NCBI GenBank assembly: GCA_050084515.1
Contig: CM114272.1
Coordinates: forward strand, 59,024,001-59,088,000
Reading direction: 5' to 3'
Source: Blasia pusilla
Lineage: Eukaryota > Marchantiophyta > Marchantiopsida > Blasiales
DNA: 64,000 nucleotides
Part shown: positions 33,659 to 44,500 of the stretch, piece by piece
How the letters are laid out: the number at the start of each line of letters is the position of its first letter
How positions within the stretch are numbered: the first letter of the stretch is position 1
Made by a program: the position numbers and the translations under genes
The notes under the pieces: model-generated
Databases searched by the model: none
What the model was told of the DNA's origin: nothing
The model's input: only the letters and a program-made list of their open reading frames with translations

Positions 33659-33806
33659 TGCCACCTAGGGATGGTTGGGTGATCTCCATATATATGTATG
33701 AGTTGATTTATGTACATGTGTGGATCTACCCATGTGTGAGGAAGATCGGTGTTATGTGGTATGGATGTGACCAGCGATGTATGTTGTGTAGCAATTTGTA
33801 TGCGCA
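33659..33806 (+). repeat. First end unit of copy C's LTR
   Basis: Runs from TG after the purine tract to TGCGCA. Only about the last 50 bp (ATGGATGTGACCAGCGATGT to ATGCGCA) match the other LTRs well. The first two thirds are divergent or recombinant. Element D starts right after it. Confidence 0.55.
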
Positions 33807-33815
33807 TGACACTCT

Positions 33816-34620
33816 TCATTAGAAGAGTCTTCTTCTTCTTCTGACTCTTCGAATACCTCGTCAGGCAGCACTAGCAATGAAGACTCAGAGTCTAAAGAAG
33901 ACTCCAAGGGCAAAAAGAAGAAGAAAGCAAGACGCCCAAGACGGTCTTCGTCCTCAAGAAAAAATTGTAAGGACCAAAGTGCGAAGAGAGAGAGCCACAA
34001 GTGTGTGAGTCCGGCCCGTAAGACTAAGAAGGAGGGGAAGATGTCTGTCATCAGTGCATTGATAAAGCAAATGGCCGAACTAAGGGTACACCTTATGGTC
34101 CAGAAAGATCCTAGAAGAAGGTCTGGTCTTACACGGCCTAACATATGGTGCAGCGCTTGTGGGACTTAAGGGCATACAGTGTGAAAGTGCCCGCTTCAAC
34201 AAGATTTACTTTAGATACAAGAAGAACTCATCTTCTAGAAGATGTCACTTCACCAAGAGAGCCAAGGCAGATTGAGGAAGAGTCCATTGATTGGCCCGAA
34301 GACATCCACAATGAGGTCTTCGCATTAGAAATTGGGTCAAAGACTAAAAAGATTGTTAGGGCGAAGACCCCGGAGTCTTCGTCTCGCAATTGAGACGTTC
34401 CAAGCGAGGAAGGCTATTGTGAAAGGCGATGTGGATCCAACGTTTGATCGTAATCATCCAAAGTACTTCCACCAAGAGGTGGAGGAGCAAGTCCACAACC
34501 AAGTCCATGACGAACGAGCAAGTGGAGTCTTCGTGCAACGATCCTCACACAAGCAAAAGGAACCAAAGGTGGAGATCTCGGTGGCCTCCCCTCTCGTGAT
34601 GGAAGCCTATGACTTGCTGA
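33816..34620 (+). pseudogene. Gag C-terminal region with CCHC zinc knuckle, element D
   Basis: Starts with a Ser/Glu/Asp-rich stretch (SLEESSSSSDSS), then Lys/Arg-rich KGKKKKKARRPRRSSSSRK, as in nucleic-acid-binding gag tails. The zinc knuckle at 34149-34190 reads C-S-A-C-G-T-stop-G-H-T-V-stop-K-C, which is exactly CX2CX4HX4C with stops at two non-ligand positions. Sequence on to about 34620 is the region before RT. A protease is not recognised. Gag would package element RNA. Confidence 0.75.
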
Positions 34621-34679
34621 AGGATTTGGCCGCCAGTCCGGCAAACATATTCTTATTGCACCTACTTATGGATAATCCT

Positions 34680-35614
34680 ATTTATGGGAAATATTATTCT
34701 GAAGAAACAGTCGGGGAAGATCAAGGTGTGTCAAGACTACATGAAACTTAATTTTGCCACCTTGAAGGATCATCATCCACTGCCCTTTACCGATACTATC
34801 TTACATAAAGTGGCCGGTCATGAACGCTGTACATTCTTAGATGGATATTCAAGTTACAATCATGTCTCTATTAGAGAAAAGGATTGGGCCGTGACTACCT
34901 TCACTATAGATTGGGGCACTTTTTCCTATCGGGTGATGCCTTTCATGCTATGCAATGCCCCAACCACTTTTCAAAGAATGATGATTTCCATCTTTCAGGA
35001 GTACTTGCAAAGATTCATTGATATCTTCTTGGATGAATTTTGTGTCTTCAGTTCAACAGCCGAGCATTTGCAAAAGTTGGAGCTAACCTTGGCTTGGTGC
35101 AAAGAAGTGCAGTTGGCTTTGCACCCGAAGAAGTATTACGTTGCAATTAAGTGGGGTATCCTATTGGGGCATCGAGTGTCTTTGTGCGGTATTGAAGTGG
35201 ATAAGGCTAAGGTGGAGATAATTTCAAAGTTGGAAGCTCCTAGGAGTCTTCGTGAGCTAAGAGGATTCTTGGGGCATGTGGGGTACTACCGCCGGTTCAT
35301 TAAAGATTATGCACTAAAGGAGAAGCCTTTAACTACCCTACTGAAGAAGACCGAGGAGTGGGAGTGGTCTCCAACTTGTCAAGCTGCATTTGAGGAATTG
35401 AAGCAGGCGCTGATGATAGCTCCGGTGCTTTGCCCTCCTGACTAGACAAAGACGTTCAAGGTGTATGTAGACACCTCTTTGTTTGCGATTGGAATAGTAC
35501 TAAGTCAGTTGGATGAGAAGAAGAAGGATTATCCCATCTACTATGCAGGTCGGCAGCTCTTAATCGCATAGCAGAAGTACATTGCTATGGAGAGAGAGGC
35601 CTTAGGAATGGACT
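34680..35614 (+). pseudogene. gypsy reverse transcriptase-RNase H (first part), element D
   Basis: The frame 34684-35445 is open for 253 codons: KIKVCQDYMKLN, TFLDGYSSYNHVSI (first Asp), MPFMLCNAPTTFQRMM, then RFIDIFLDEFCVFSS. The palm motif, normally YxDD, reads FLDE at 35026-35037, so the second palm Asp is Glu and the Tyr is Phe. The thumb (LHPKKYYV, then LRGFLGHVGYYRRFIKDYAL) and RNase H start (KVYVDTSLFAIGIVLSQ) follow. A stop at 35443 replaces a residue before TKTFKVYVD. The FLDE change should abolish polymerase activity although the frame is long. Confidence 0.88.
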
Positions 35615-37171
35615 TTGCCCATAAAAATTTTTGGCATGACTTGCTGGGGTACCCGTTTTTTTTTCCATGTCAACCATTTTGCGCTTCGTACCTTGGTGGT
35701 CAAGGCAGATTTGTCTCGGAGGATTGCTCGGTGGATTCTCTTGTTACAAGAGTTCACGTTTGGCATGGTAATAAGAGCAGGAAAGATCCACACCAATTCG
35801 GACTTCCTCTTGCGCTTGAGGACACCAAAGACCGATCTCACAAAGACCCTTGAAGACGACTTTCCGAACGAAGAGTTGTTCCTGATCAGCAAAGAGACCT
35901 TGCGAAGATCTTTGTATGAAGACATTTTGCGATTCTTGGTCACTCTTAGATTTCCAGCCCCTATGACAACAGAAGAACGGGCAGTGTTTCTACATAAGGT
36001 AGGGCCCTATGAACTCTGCCAGGATGTGCTGTTCAAACTAGGCGCACATGAAGAATATAAAAGATTTTTGGAGAGGGAGGAATTTCCTCGGGTGATTTCC
36101 GTTATGCATTCGGAGCATGTAGGAGGGTATTATGCAATCAAGAATACTATCAAGAAGATCCTAGTTGCACGCTATTGGTGGCCTACAATGTATCGGGATG
36201 TCAGGTTCTTCATTCAGAAGTGTGATGCTTGTCAAAGAGCAGGAAGGCCAACAACAACCTCCCGCTGGCCTTTGGTACCTATTCTTCCTTTGGCCCCATT
36301 TGAGAAGTGGGCTATTGATTTCGTGGGACCTATCTCACTTGCCACTAGGCAGACCTGCCGGAAGTATATCCCAATTGCTACAGATTATTGTACCAAGATG
36401 GTAGAAGCAGTAGCTACTCAGAAAGATGACAATGAGGCAATGGCCAAATACTTATATGAGATGATAATTACCAGATACGATTGTCCGCTGGAGCTGGTAA
36501 GCGACTGAGGGACCCATTTCCTCGACAAGATAGTCAAATTATTGACAAATCACTTCACAATCAAGCATAGGACGACTACACCCTACAATCCCAAAGCCAA
36601 TGGATTAACACAGAAGTCCAATGGGCTTATTTGTAGGATGTTGAACCACCTAACTATCACCTATTCATATGATTGGGATACCAAGATTCCTACTACACTC
36701 TGGGCCTACCAAACAGTGGATAAAGTCACAACCAAGTACATAACATTTTTTCTGACATATGGAATTGAACCCCTTGTTCCGATCGAATGGGATGTGCCCA
36801 CCTATCGAATTTTGGAAGAAGAAAGAAACAAAGAAGAGTTAGCTATCATTGCAAAGAAGAATAAAGACTTGGTAGTTGTGGAGGAAGCAAGACATCTTGC
36901 TCTTGGCCATATGAAGATTGTCCAAACCCAAAGAAAGAAGCTCTATGACAAGAACTTGAGACCACAATCAATACAAGAAGGAGATTTGGTGCTACTCTTT
37001 GACAATCATTGCTTGAAGTTCCCGGGGAAGCTGAAGTTAAATTGGATGGGACCTTATCAAGTCCTAGATATTTTTGAAAATGGTTCTTTACAACTAGAAA
37101 CATTGAGAGGAGAAGCATTTCCAACAAGAGTGAATGGCATGGATGTGCAAAGATATCATCCGCCCCACTAA
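35615..37171 (+). pseudogene. RNase H end and integrase, element D
   Basis: The frame 35615-36508 covers the RNase H end (LSRRIARWILLLQEFTF, then NSDFLLRL), a linker, the zinc domain (HSEHVGGYYA, then CDACQRAG) and the core first Asp in AIDFVGPIS (36317-36319). The second Asp (VSD, 36503-36505) is followed at once by TGA, and the same frame continues at 36542-37171. The catalytic Glu position, with the canonical 35-residue spacing, is Gln (GLTQKSNG, codon CAG at 36611-36613). The C-terminal GPYQVLDIFENGSLQLETL block is a GPY/F-type domain. There is no chromodomain or PHD finger; the protein ends RYHPPH at 37171. Confidence 0.88.
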
Positions 37172-37197
37172 AGGCTGAGGGAGGGGGAAAAGGGCAC
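37172..37197 (+). other. Polypurine tract of element D
   Basis: GGCTGAGGGAGGGGGAAAAGGG lies directly after the pol stop. It is the expected plus-strand DNA priming site at the inner edge of a 3' LTR. No TG dinucleotide follows closely, so the LTR start is not clear. Confidence 0.7.
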
Positions 37198-37544
37198 CAA
37201 TTCTTTTCCGAGAAACAATACGCCAAAGATAGATCTAACTAGTGGGTAGCCTCTTTGGTGAAGAATATCAAGACTCTTATCTTGGTCTTTGTGTTCTTAT
37301 CTTTGTCATCTTTGTCTTCAACTTCTTCGTCTTCGGGATCTTCGCACTAGATCACGAAGAGTGCCAAGAGACCGTTACGGAAGGAGCAGCCGTTACGTAA
37401 GACTAGGGGTTATCAAGCGCAAGAGTAGCTCGACCGAGGGTGAAAATTTTCTTATTTCACATGGCAAGATGACCACGGACCGCCAAGAGTTGACCGAAGA
37501 GAGCCCTTCAGAGATCTCGTAAGAATCGACGGAAGCAGGAGACA

Positions 37545-37868
37545 ATGGCTCGAGGTGCCGCCATGGCTCTCATGAAGTGCGGAGTGTACCCACCATTAGG
37601 GATCTTGAGTGAGCTTTGCAAAGCCTTGGAGGAGAGATCTTTGTGGCAGTTCTTTGGAGTAGATTGGTCACAGTCTTCGATGGCGTTACTTGCGGAGCTG
37701 CATTCGAGTCCCAAAGTCAATGAATTCGTGAAGAAGGGGTACAAGTATCGAGCCCACCGGAAAATTGGTCCACCCATCTGTGGTGCCTCGCATATGTGCT
37801 ACCCGCGGCCCCTCAAGAAGAACTTGATTGTGATGCCCTTGTCCGCCAGGAAGAACTTGAAGAACTAG
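37545..37868 (+). CDS. Open reading frame, possible gag N-terminus of element D
   Basis: 107 codons from MARGAAMALMKCGVYPPLGI. Later it has LWQFFGVDWSQSSMALLAEL and VNEFVKKGYKYR, reminiscent of the helical 'putative plant transposon protein' regions that begin gag in some plant gypsy elements; I have not verified this. It ends 4 bases before the host LTR resumes. About 350 bp of non-coding DNA separate it from the polypurine tract, enough for a short LTR and leader. If it is gag, element D is circularly permuted. Otherwise it is an unknown frame. Confidence 0.4.
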   Translation: MARGAAMALMKCGVYPPLGILSELCKALEERSLWQFFGVDWSQSSMALLAELHSSPKVNEFVKKGYKYRAHRKIGPPICGASHMCYPRPLKKNLIVMPLSARKNLKN

Positions 37869-37872
37869 GGTG

Positions 37873-38506
37873 TTGTCACGACTGTTAGGATAGATCGGTG
37901 GGATCTAGCAAAGCGTCTTCATGAGTAGTGGAGGACACACCCATGAGGTCAAGAATGACCTTCTGAGGCCTCGGGAAACCTGAGAAAGTAAGTTTCCCCT
38001 TCGTTTCGGCTCATTTGGAGCCATATAGAGAAACTTACTATTTCGGGTAAGTTTTCATATTGGGGATAGTTGACTTCATATTTTTTGTAAGTGGCCCTTG
38101 ACCTCTTACATCAGGTCAAGGGCCAAGGAGGTGACTTGGGAGCATAGGTTACCATGGAGAGAGCTTGGGAGAGGGGAGGGGTATACCTCAAGGAGAGAGA
38201 GCTTGAGAGCTCATTCTCTTTGTTGAACCTCTTGGCATGAGGCGGCGGAGCTATGGTCCCTTGCCTTGTGAGTGTAACCCAAGCCTCTCATTAGGAGAGT
38301 AGGTTTGGTTTGACATGAGAAAGAGTGCACACCTTTGAGAGCTATGGTGTGAGATGGTGTAGAGAGAGATTGGATCTTACTTTATTGGAGATATTTTGGT
38401 ACTTCTCGCCTCTGTGTATGGATGCCATGAGTTAGCATAGGATCGTGTGTGTTTGTGTGTGTGTTCAATGACATCGATATATGTTCTGTAGCGATGTGTA
38501 TGCGCA
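37873..38506 (+). repeat. Remainder of copy C's LTR
   Basis: The spacer part (37873-38385) matches 3065-3607 and 22371-23002, with GGATAGATC, GAGGTCAAGAATGACC and CATTAGGAGAGTAGGTTTGG. The second end unit is 38386-38506 (121 bp, TGGAGATATTTTGG to ATGCGCA). Confidence 0.7.
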
Positions 38507-41299
38507 CGACATTCTTCCCTTGTAACTCTAAGAAAGAACATGCACAAGCTTGCCAAGAGGATTAATGCTCGGTTGATTAACAATCCTGTATGCCAACGTC
38601 ATTGCGAGCCATTATTCCTTAAGAGTAGGCCCCCTGCACACATGAATGTGACATGGACAAGTTTGCCTTAAGTTGCAAACAATTATCTCACATCCATCTG
38701 AGCCCTTGTGTCTTTGTCCTTTGGCCTACCCATGTATCTAGAAAATTGTCCACATGGGCCATTTCTTGTTGCATCATTTGTATGGATGGATTCCACTTTA
38801 GTACTTGATTGGGCCTTCTATTGTGTTGTAGACACTATGGCACTTCCATATGGCTAAAAAACCCAAGGAATTCTAGGATCTTGAATATCTTTAGTTAGTC
38901 CCAAAACATTGCCAACTAGGATATGCACAACTTGTAATTGAATATTATTCTCCCTATCTTTGTTTTGACTATCTTTAGGCACCAATGTAGGAGGATCATC
39001 CATACAAACCATGGAATGGAGTATTCCAAACTTCCATTCTGATTGAATTTAGCCGCCACTTGGGTTCCCGCAGTGAATTTAGCCACCTCCACAAATTTGT
39101 CACTAAATTAGCCTAAAAAAGGAACCCTTATGATTAGCCGCCTTATGTGACTCCTCAAGGAAATTAGCCACCACCCGAGTGTCCTCATGGCCCCTAGCCA
39201 CATCCAAACTTCTCTTGCAGAATTTACCTACGGCAAAGGGATCCATAAGATTAGGTGCCAACATATTTCCATTAGCCACTGTTGGCTCCTACACTAGAAC
39301 CCAATAGTCTTGAGGCACTTTTATAGAGTTCCTACAATAATCCTCCGGGGCTGGATCTTTGCACATTTTAGCAACCCCTCAAGGTTTAGAGGTTAGCTGC
39401 CTCATCGACATAGTCATTGCTTTTAGTCTCCGATGGGCGCTTCACCATTGTGAATAACTACTTGATGGTAGAATGGACATTGAAAATAGTAAAAGAAACT
39501 TCTAGAGGTGTTCGATCACATACATCTGGTGTTATAGGGTTCTCATCCTCCAAATATGTAGGAGACTTCTTGTTAGTCCTCCAAGTCTCCTTGAAGTCCT
39601 AAGGGAGTCCTTTCCCTTGTATGTTAGCACCTTATCTACAAGTTCAAGGTCAATACCACTTTTGCTTCATGCATAATGCTTTGCTTTGGAGTTGAGTGAG
39701 TACCAACACTCAAGGGCAAAATTGAACTCATCAAAGTTTTGGAAGACTTTCTTCAATCAAATGCGAGCAGTGTGCCTTTGGACTGCACCAAATTTCAAAT
39801 AACCTTATCTTTAAGCGCAATCGTGTATTGTACATCTCTTTCATATTGTAATGTGTTATAATAGTAGCATATAAGAACAAGGTGCACGTGTGTGAACTAC
39901 AACAGATCCTACAAGGCACCTTTCGGAGTTTTGGGGGTTACCTCCATAATCGCATCTACACCAAAAACTTTTCTAGGGAGTTGGGCTTTGGCTACCGAGA
40001 TTATGACTTCAAGGTTTCTGCAAGGAGATCCATTGTGCAACTATCTTGATGGATCATGTGGCCCATGTAGAAGAGGGGGATCTATTATTCCAACAATAAC
40101 TAAGATCTATTCTTGTCTTCCACTTCCTACACAAGCAAATCCACTTTCACTTAATAGATTACATAAGGGCTTCAAGTTAATCAACTTCAAGAGTTTATCT
40201 AAGAGAATTTGCATAAAATCAACTTTTGTAGTATTCTTTTTCTGAAGCATCCTCTGATACTCATCTGGCTCATTTGCATTTATATGTGGGTATGAGCAAG
40301 GCTATGGCTTATTTCAAATCCTCTTATTCTTCCGTGATTTTGTCTCTTCAAAAGATATTCTCCAAAACTCTACGATTATGCCTATGACTTCCTCAACCTT
40401 GTCATGTAGGCGTGTTAAATTGTGTATCCGGGGAGCACATTTATACAAAGGACATTCACATTCGCTAATGTGCACATGGTGGAGAACAAACAATGACCCA
40501 TGATGTAATAAGAGAAGAGAATATGTTAGGCATATTTTTCAAAATCTCCCCCATACTTAATTCTGAATTTTCCATTGAATGTCCCATCATTAACATGGCA
40601 CACATTTTTTCCCCTATATCAAAAGTGAAAAAGTGAATGTCCCACAATTTGCTAAAAAATTCCCCACCAAATATTCAATTGAACCTTGGAGAGGAGGTAG
40701 CATTGGTGGCTCCTATATGCTCGTGGTACATCGTTGGGCAAGAGCGGGTACATGTCCTACTTTCTACTATATAGAAAACCTCTCATCGAATAGTTGATCT
40801 TGAAATGTTTGGAGGTGGCTTTCGTCTCTTGGGTGATGTGGTGGTTGTTAATCCAAGAAGTTCAGACTTGATGTGTTGGGCTGAACACGCTTAAGGGTCT
40901 ATGGTAGATGCAGCAACAAAAATCAAAGAGTTAAGTCAAACAGTGAGACATACAACCAGTGGATTTATTCTTTTGATAGTGGAAGTATTTGGGCACTTAC
41001 ATATGTCTTTTGATACTCCTAAAAACATATGCTCATCAATTCTTCAAGAATTATTGCCTTGTTGCTTCTCATAGTCCTTCTTTATTCAAAATCATTATTT
41101 GTTTTCTGTGGCTTTACAACATGCACAAACATTGCCATTGATATGTCGGGCCAAAGTGGTGAGAACCATTCACCTCGTCTATTTACACTTGACTAACCTT
41201 TAGTATACTCGTTAAATATGTTTCAAGTTATTACTAGTGGAACTTGTTGAGTTGGTTCCGTGATTGCTTCTTGTCCAAATTTTTTCATTCCTAGTTTTT
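38507..41299. other. Spacer, nothing recognised
   Basis: About 2.8 kb without a recognisable element. On the minus strand around 39040-39240, VAKFTAGTQVAAKFNQNG-like sequence recurs with Val-Ala-Asn and Ala-Ala-Asn variants, hinting at a decayed repetitive protein. Open stretches (39892-40245 +, 40465-40647 -) show no known domain. Confidence 0.35.
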
Positions 41300-41500
41300 T
41301 TTCTGGCCATCTAGAGTATCCACGTGTCCTGTGTATTAGCTACTTTTTCTACCCGTTGCTGTCGCAAAAGTTTTTGGCCATAGAATATATACACGCATCC
41401 TATGCACATGTCAAAAGTCTATGACAATCTAGTATATCCACGCGTCCCCTACCTACACATGTGTATTAATTACTCCTTACCCGTTCGAGAGGAAAGGGCG
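41300..41500. repeat. Three diverged tandem units of ~70 bp
   Basis: CTAGAGTATCCACGTGTCC, ATAGAATATATACACGCATCC and CTAGTATATCCACGCGTCC start units at about 41308, 41383 and 41432. Two of them continue into TGTATTA(G/A)(C/T)TACT and ACCCGTT. Confidence 0.5.
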
Positions 41501-44500
41501 ATCACTGGTTGATTTTTGTTGTCATAATGATGTGGATGTACTACTATACATTAGACATTTTATACAGGGGTCAAAACATCCCTTCTCCTTCGATACGGGA
41601 AGGTGGGTACACCCGGGACCAATGCTCGGAAAGAACCGGCATTCTTTGTAAGAGCAGCCGGTTGAGAATGAGTGACTTCCGATTCAAGTCTGAAACTTTA
41701 GGAAATTTCCCGACGTGAAAAGTAGGTTTTTTTTGTTAAATTTTAAAAAACCGGCTACCATGGTGAAATTGCCGATTACCTTGATCTTTCTCTCGGAAAA
41801 GTACCGGTATGCGTCAAAATCCTTGCCGAGCACTGCCCGGGACAGTGATTTTCCAAATGGCCACAGCTTTGAAGGGGCTTATTAACCAACCAGAGAAGAG
41901 GAAAGTTCAACTTCCCTGACGTCGCGCGCGGTTCGAGATGTGGGGGGCGTCTATGTCGACCCGTCCGCAGATTCTGCTCACATGAACCTACGATCACCGT
42001 CGATGTTAAATATCGGACGGATACACGGGATGTTGTGAGTTCTGACCGGGCAACTGCTGACGTGGAGGGCGAAAGCCACAGTGACGTGACTTACGTGGCA
42101 AAAGGGTGATTCTGCATGAGACAGTTGGTTCTCGATGACCGGCGGGCTTTCGAACCTGGCGCCATCCCTCACCGGGTTTATCCGGTTACTGGAACAGCCT
42201 CATCGCTTTCTCTCGCTCCACAGGTCTTGACGGGAGACGGAGGTTCCACACGTCCGGAGTCGCTTAGCTCGTCACAGAGTTGAATTGGTCAGCCTGACGG
42301 GAAGAAACGTCTGCCAGGTCATCCCATAAGTGGAAAAAGTGTCGGAGGCAGAACCTCGGGGCCCGAGGCTTGCAAGGTCAAGCGTAAATGAGGGCTCCCG
42401 GCGTTTTCCCTAGGACCCGGTACATTTGCCGGGAATTTCCTATCTGAAACAGTAATCCCGCCTTTCAGATACGATACAAAACAAAGAACCTACCGGCAAC
42501 TTTGATACTCGCAATTTTAACCGGCTCGGCTAGCTTTACTGGTAACGCCGGATCGCCGCGAGAGAAGGAGAGGACGTCGAGGAAAACCACGAGAGGCGGA
42601 TTACTTTCCTCGGCTGGGTAAATGGAGAAAATTGCAGCACTTTGCGCGTGGGGCACCTGCGCGATCGGAGACTTAGACTCCTCGCGAGTAGTTGTGCGCT
42701 TGGACGCGATCGTTAATGAGGGGCAGAAATTCGTGGCCTAGGCAGCTACCACCATGCCATTTCCGCGGTTGAAGGGAGCAGCAACCGCAAAGTATCGAGA
42801 AGTATGCACAAGCGTACTTCTCGATCCAGCGTGGTTTGGATTATTTGTGGGGGCGTAGTAATAAAATCGGGAAAGACGGGGAAGAGAGAAAACGTGGTCA
42901 GGGTTTTAGAGAGCTCGTGCGCATTTTCGTTTTTATTACAGGGGAGAGTTCACGAAGTCGTCGGAGTAAAATACCTGGATAGTGCACTAATGCTGTACAG
43001 AGCATCCCAAATTAAAGCACAAGCCCAGACAGCACAACACCCCTGAAACAGAATTAGCGTGCAGTGAAATTTCCAGTTGAAGAAAGAACCGGATTATTCG
43101 GAACTGCTGTCCTCTGTGTGTTTCGGCGATGGGAGGCGGTTTCGACAGAGGGCTCCGTGTCAAGCTAAATGTGGATATGGAGCAGACATGGACCTAGCTA
43201 GGGAGGCCCGTGCCGTTCGAGTTGTCAACGAGGCGGAGATGAAAACAGGTACAAGTGCGGCGGCTCTCCACATCCGTTGTGTCGTTTCGTCAAAGTGCTC
43301 AAAAGCTGTAGCTTCGCTCTCACACCGCTGGTCCCAAGGGTCAAAGGTCGTACTCCCCTCCATACACTTAGCAGAGTATCGAGTCAAAGGGGTGGCTCTC
43401 CACATTGTCAACAAGCAACGATTGTTCACAAGGTGGTGCTGTTAAAGGACTCCGGAGGCCCTCCGGAAATGTGGAAGCCACGGGCTTCCGTCTCCTCTCC
43501 CACGTCTGGCTGGCGGGCTGAAATCAGTCAACCTCTACCTCCTCTTCCTCCCCGGGATTCAGCGTTCCGCGGCCACGATCGAGTCAAGTCGCAGCAGTTT
43601 CTCCATCTTTCCTTATATACGAGCGAGTGCTGCGAGTCAAGCACGAGGTCGTATTTCAACACGGTCAGGCTCATTGACGATTGATCACGGTCTCTGGTCA
43701 CGGTGGCCAACGTCTCGTTCCCAGTCGTGGCGTACCTTTCACAGAGCTGGAAAGTGTGGATGGCTTGCCCGAACGCTGCTGCTGTGGCGCCGACACACTC
43801 CCCAGTGATCGATCTATCCCCAACACATGTCAAGGCCAAGACCGATCTGCTTGGACCGGTCCCATGTATGCAATGCAACCAGCGATCTCTGATCAATCAG
43901 TCAATGTGCCAGCACTCAGTAGAGCACACTGCGAAACTATCCACTTCATTCCTTTTCTCTCTCGATCGAGATCGTTATCATCTCGCACGTTCGTTCCCTG
44001 CACCACAACTCCCCCCGTCCGCGTTTTGTCGTACAGAACGATTCTCTTACGTTACCTCCCGCATCAAGGAAGCGCTCTGCAAGACACCGGAAAACCCGCA
44101 AAACTGGGAACTCTCCTCTAATAAAAAATGAACTACATGCACTTGGTCCATCCTCGCTAGGATGCGCGATGTACAGGCTGGACGGTACGTCTGCTGAGCA
44201 GTCTCGCTCGCTTACGGGTGGCACGTTGCCACCACGGCTGAGATCCCAGGCTCGGACTGGAGCTGCAACCTTGGCGGTGCAGTGCACCGCTTTTTCATGA
44301 GCGGTAGCTGCGCCGGTATGGCAGGAGTGAGCTAGGCTCGTGATGGGTCTACAAGAAGGTTGTAGGGGAGATTTCTCTAATGACAGGAGACTTCGGAGAT
44401 GTGCTTCAATTCGGTACTGCAATTTGGAGACAAAGGTACAATAATAATGATGAATTTGAGATCGATCCGACCCGATCGATCTCCGTGAAACAGCCAACAT

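Larger units (their letters stand above)
33807..37872 (+). mobile_element. Ty3/gypsy element D nested in copy C's LTR
   Basis: A different gypsy lineage. It begins with gag C-terminal sequence and a CCHC knuckle, then RT, RNase H, integrase, a strong polypurine tract (37172-37197), about 350 bp of non-coding sequence and a start-like frame at 37545-37868. The interrupted host LTR resumes at about 37873 (GTCACGACTGTTAGGATAGATC). No flanking LTRs or clear target duplication are seen. The order, with gag C-terminus first and a possible gag N-terminus last, suggests a circularly permuted copy. Frames are long, so it is younger than the PHD-gypsy copies. Confidence 0.75.

Noticed and set aside
37545-37868. 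env-like gene downstream of pol in element D
   Set aside because: There is no signal peptide or membrane segment. A gag N-terminus in a permuted copy fits better.
42120-42172. tRNA gene on the minus strand (GGTTCGAA-like B box)
   Set aside because: No A box at the right distance and no clover-leaf can be drawn.
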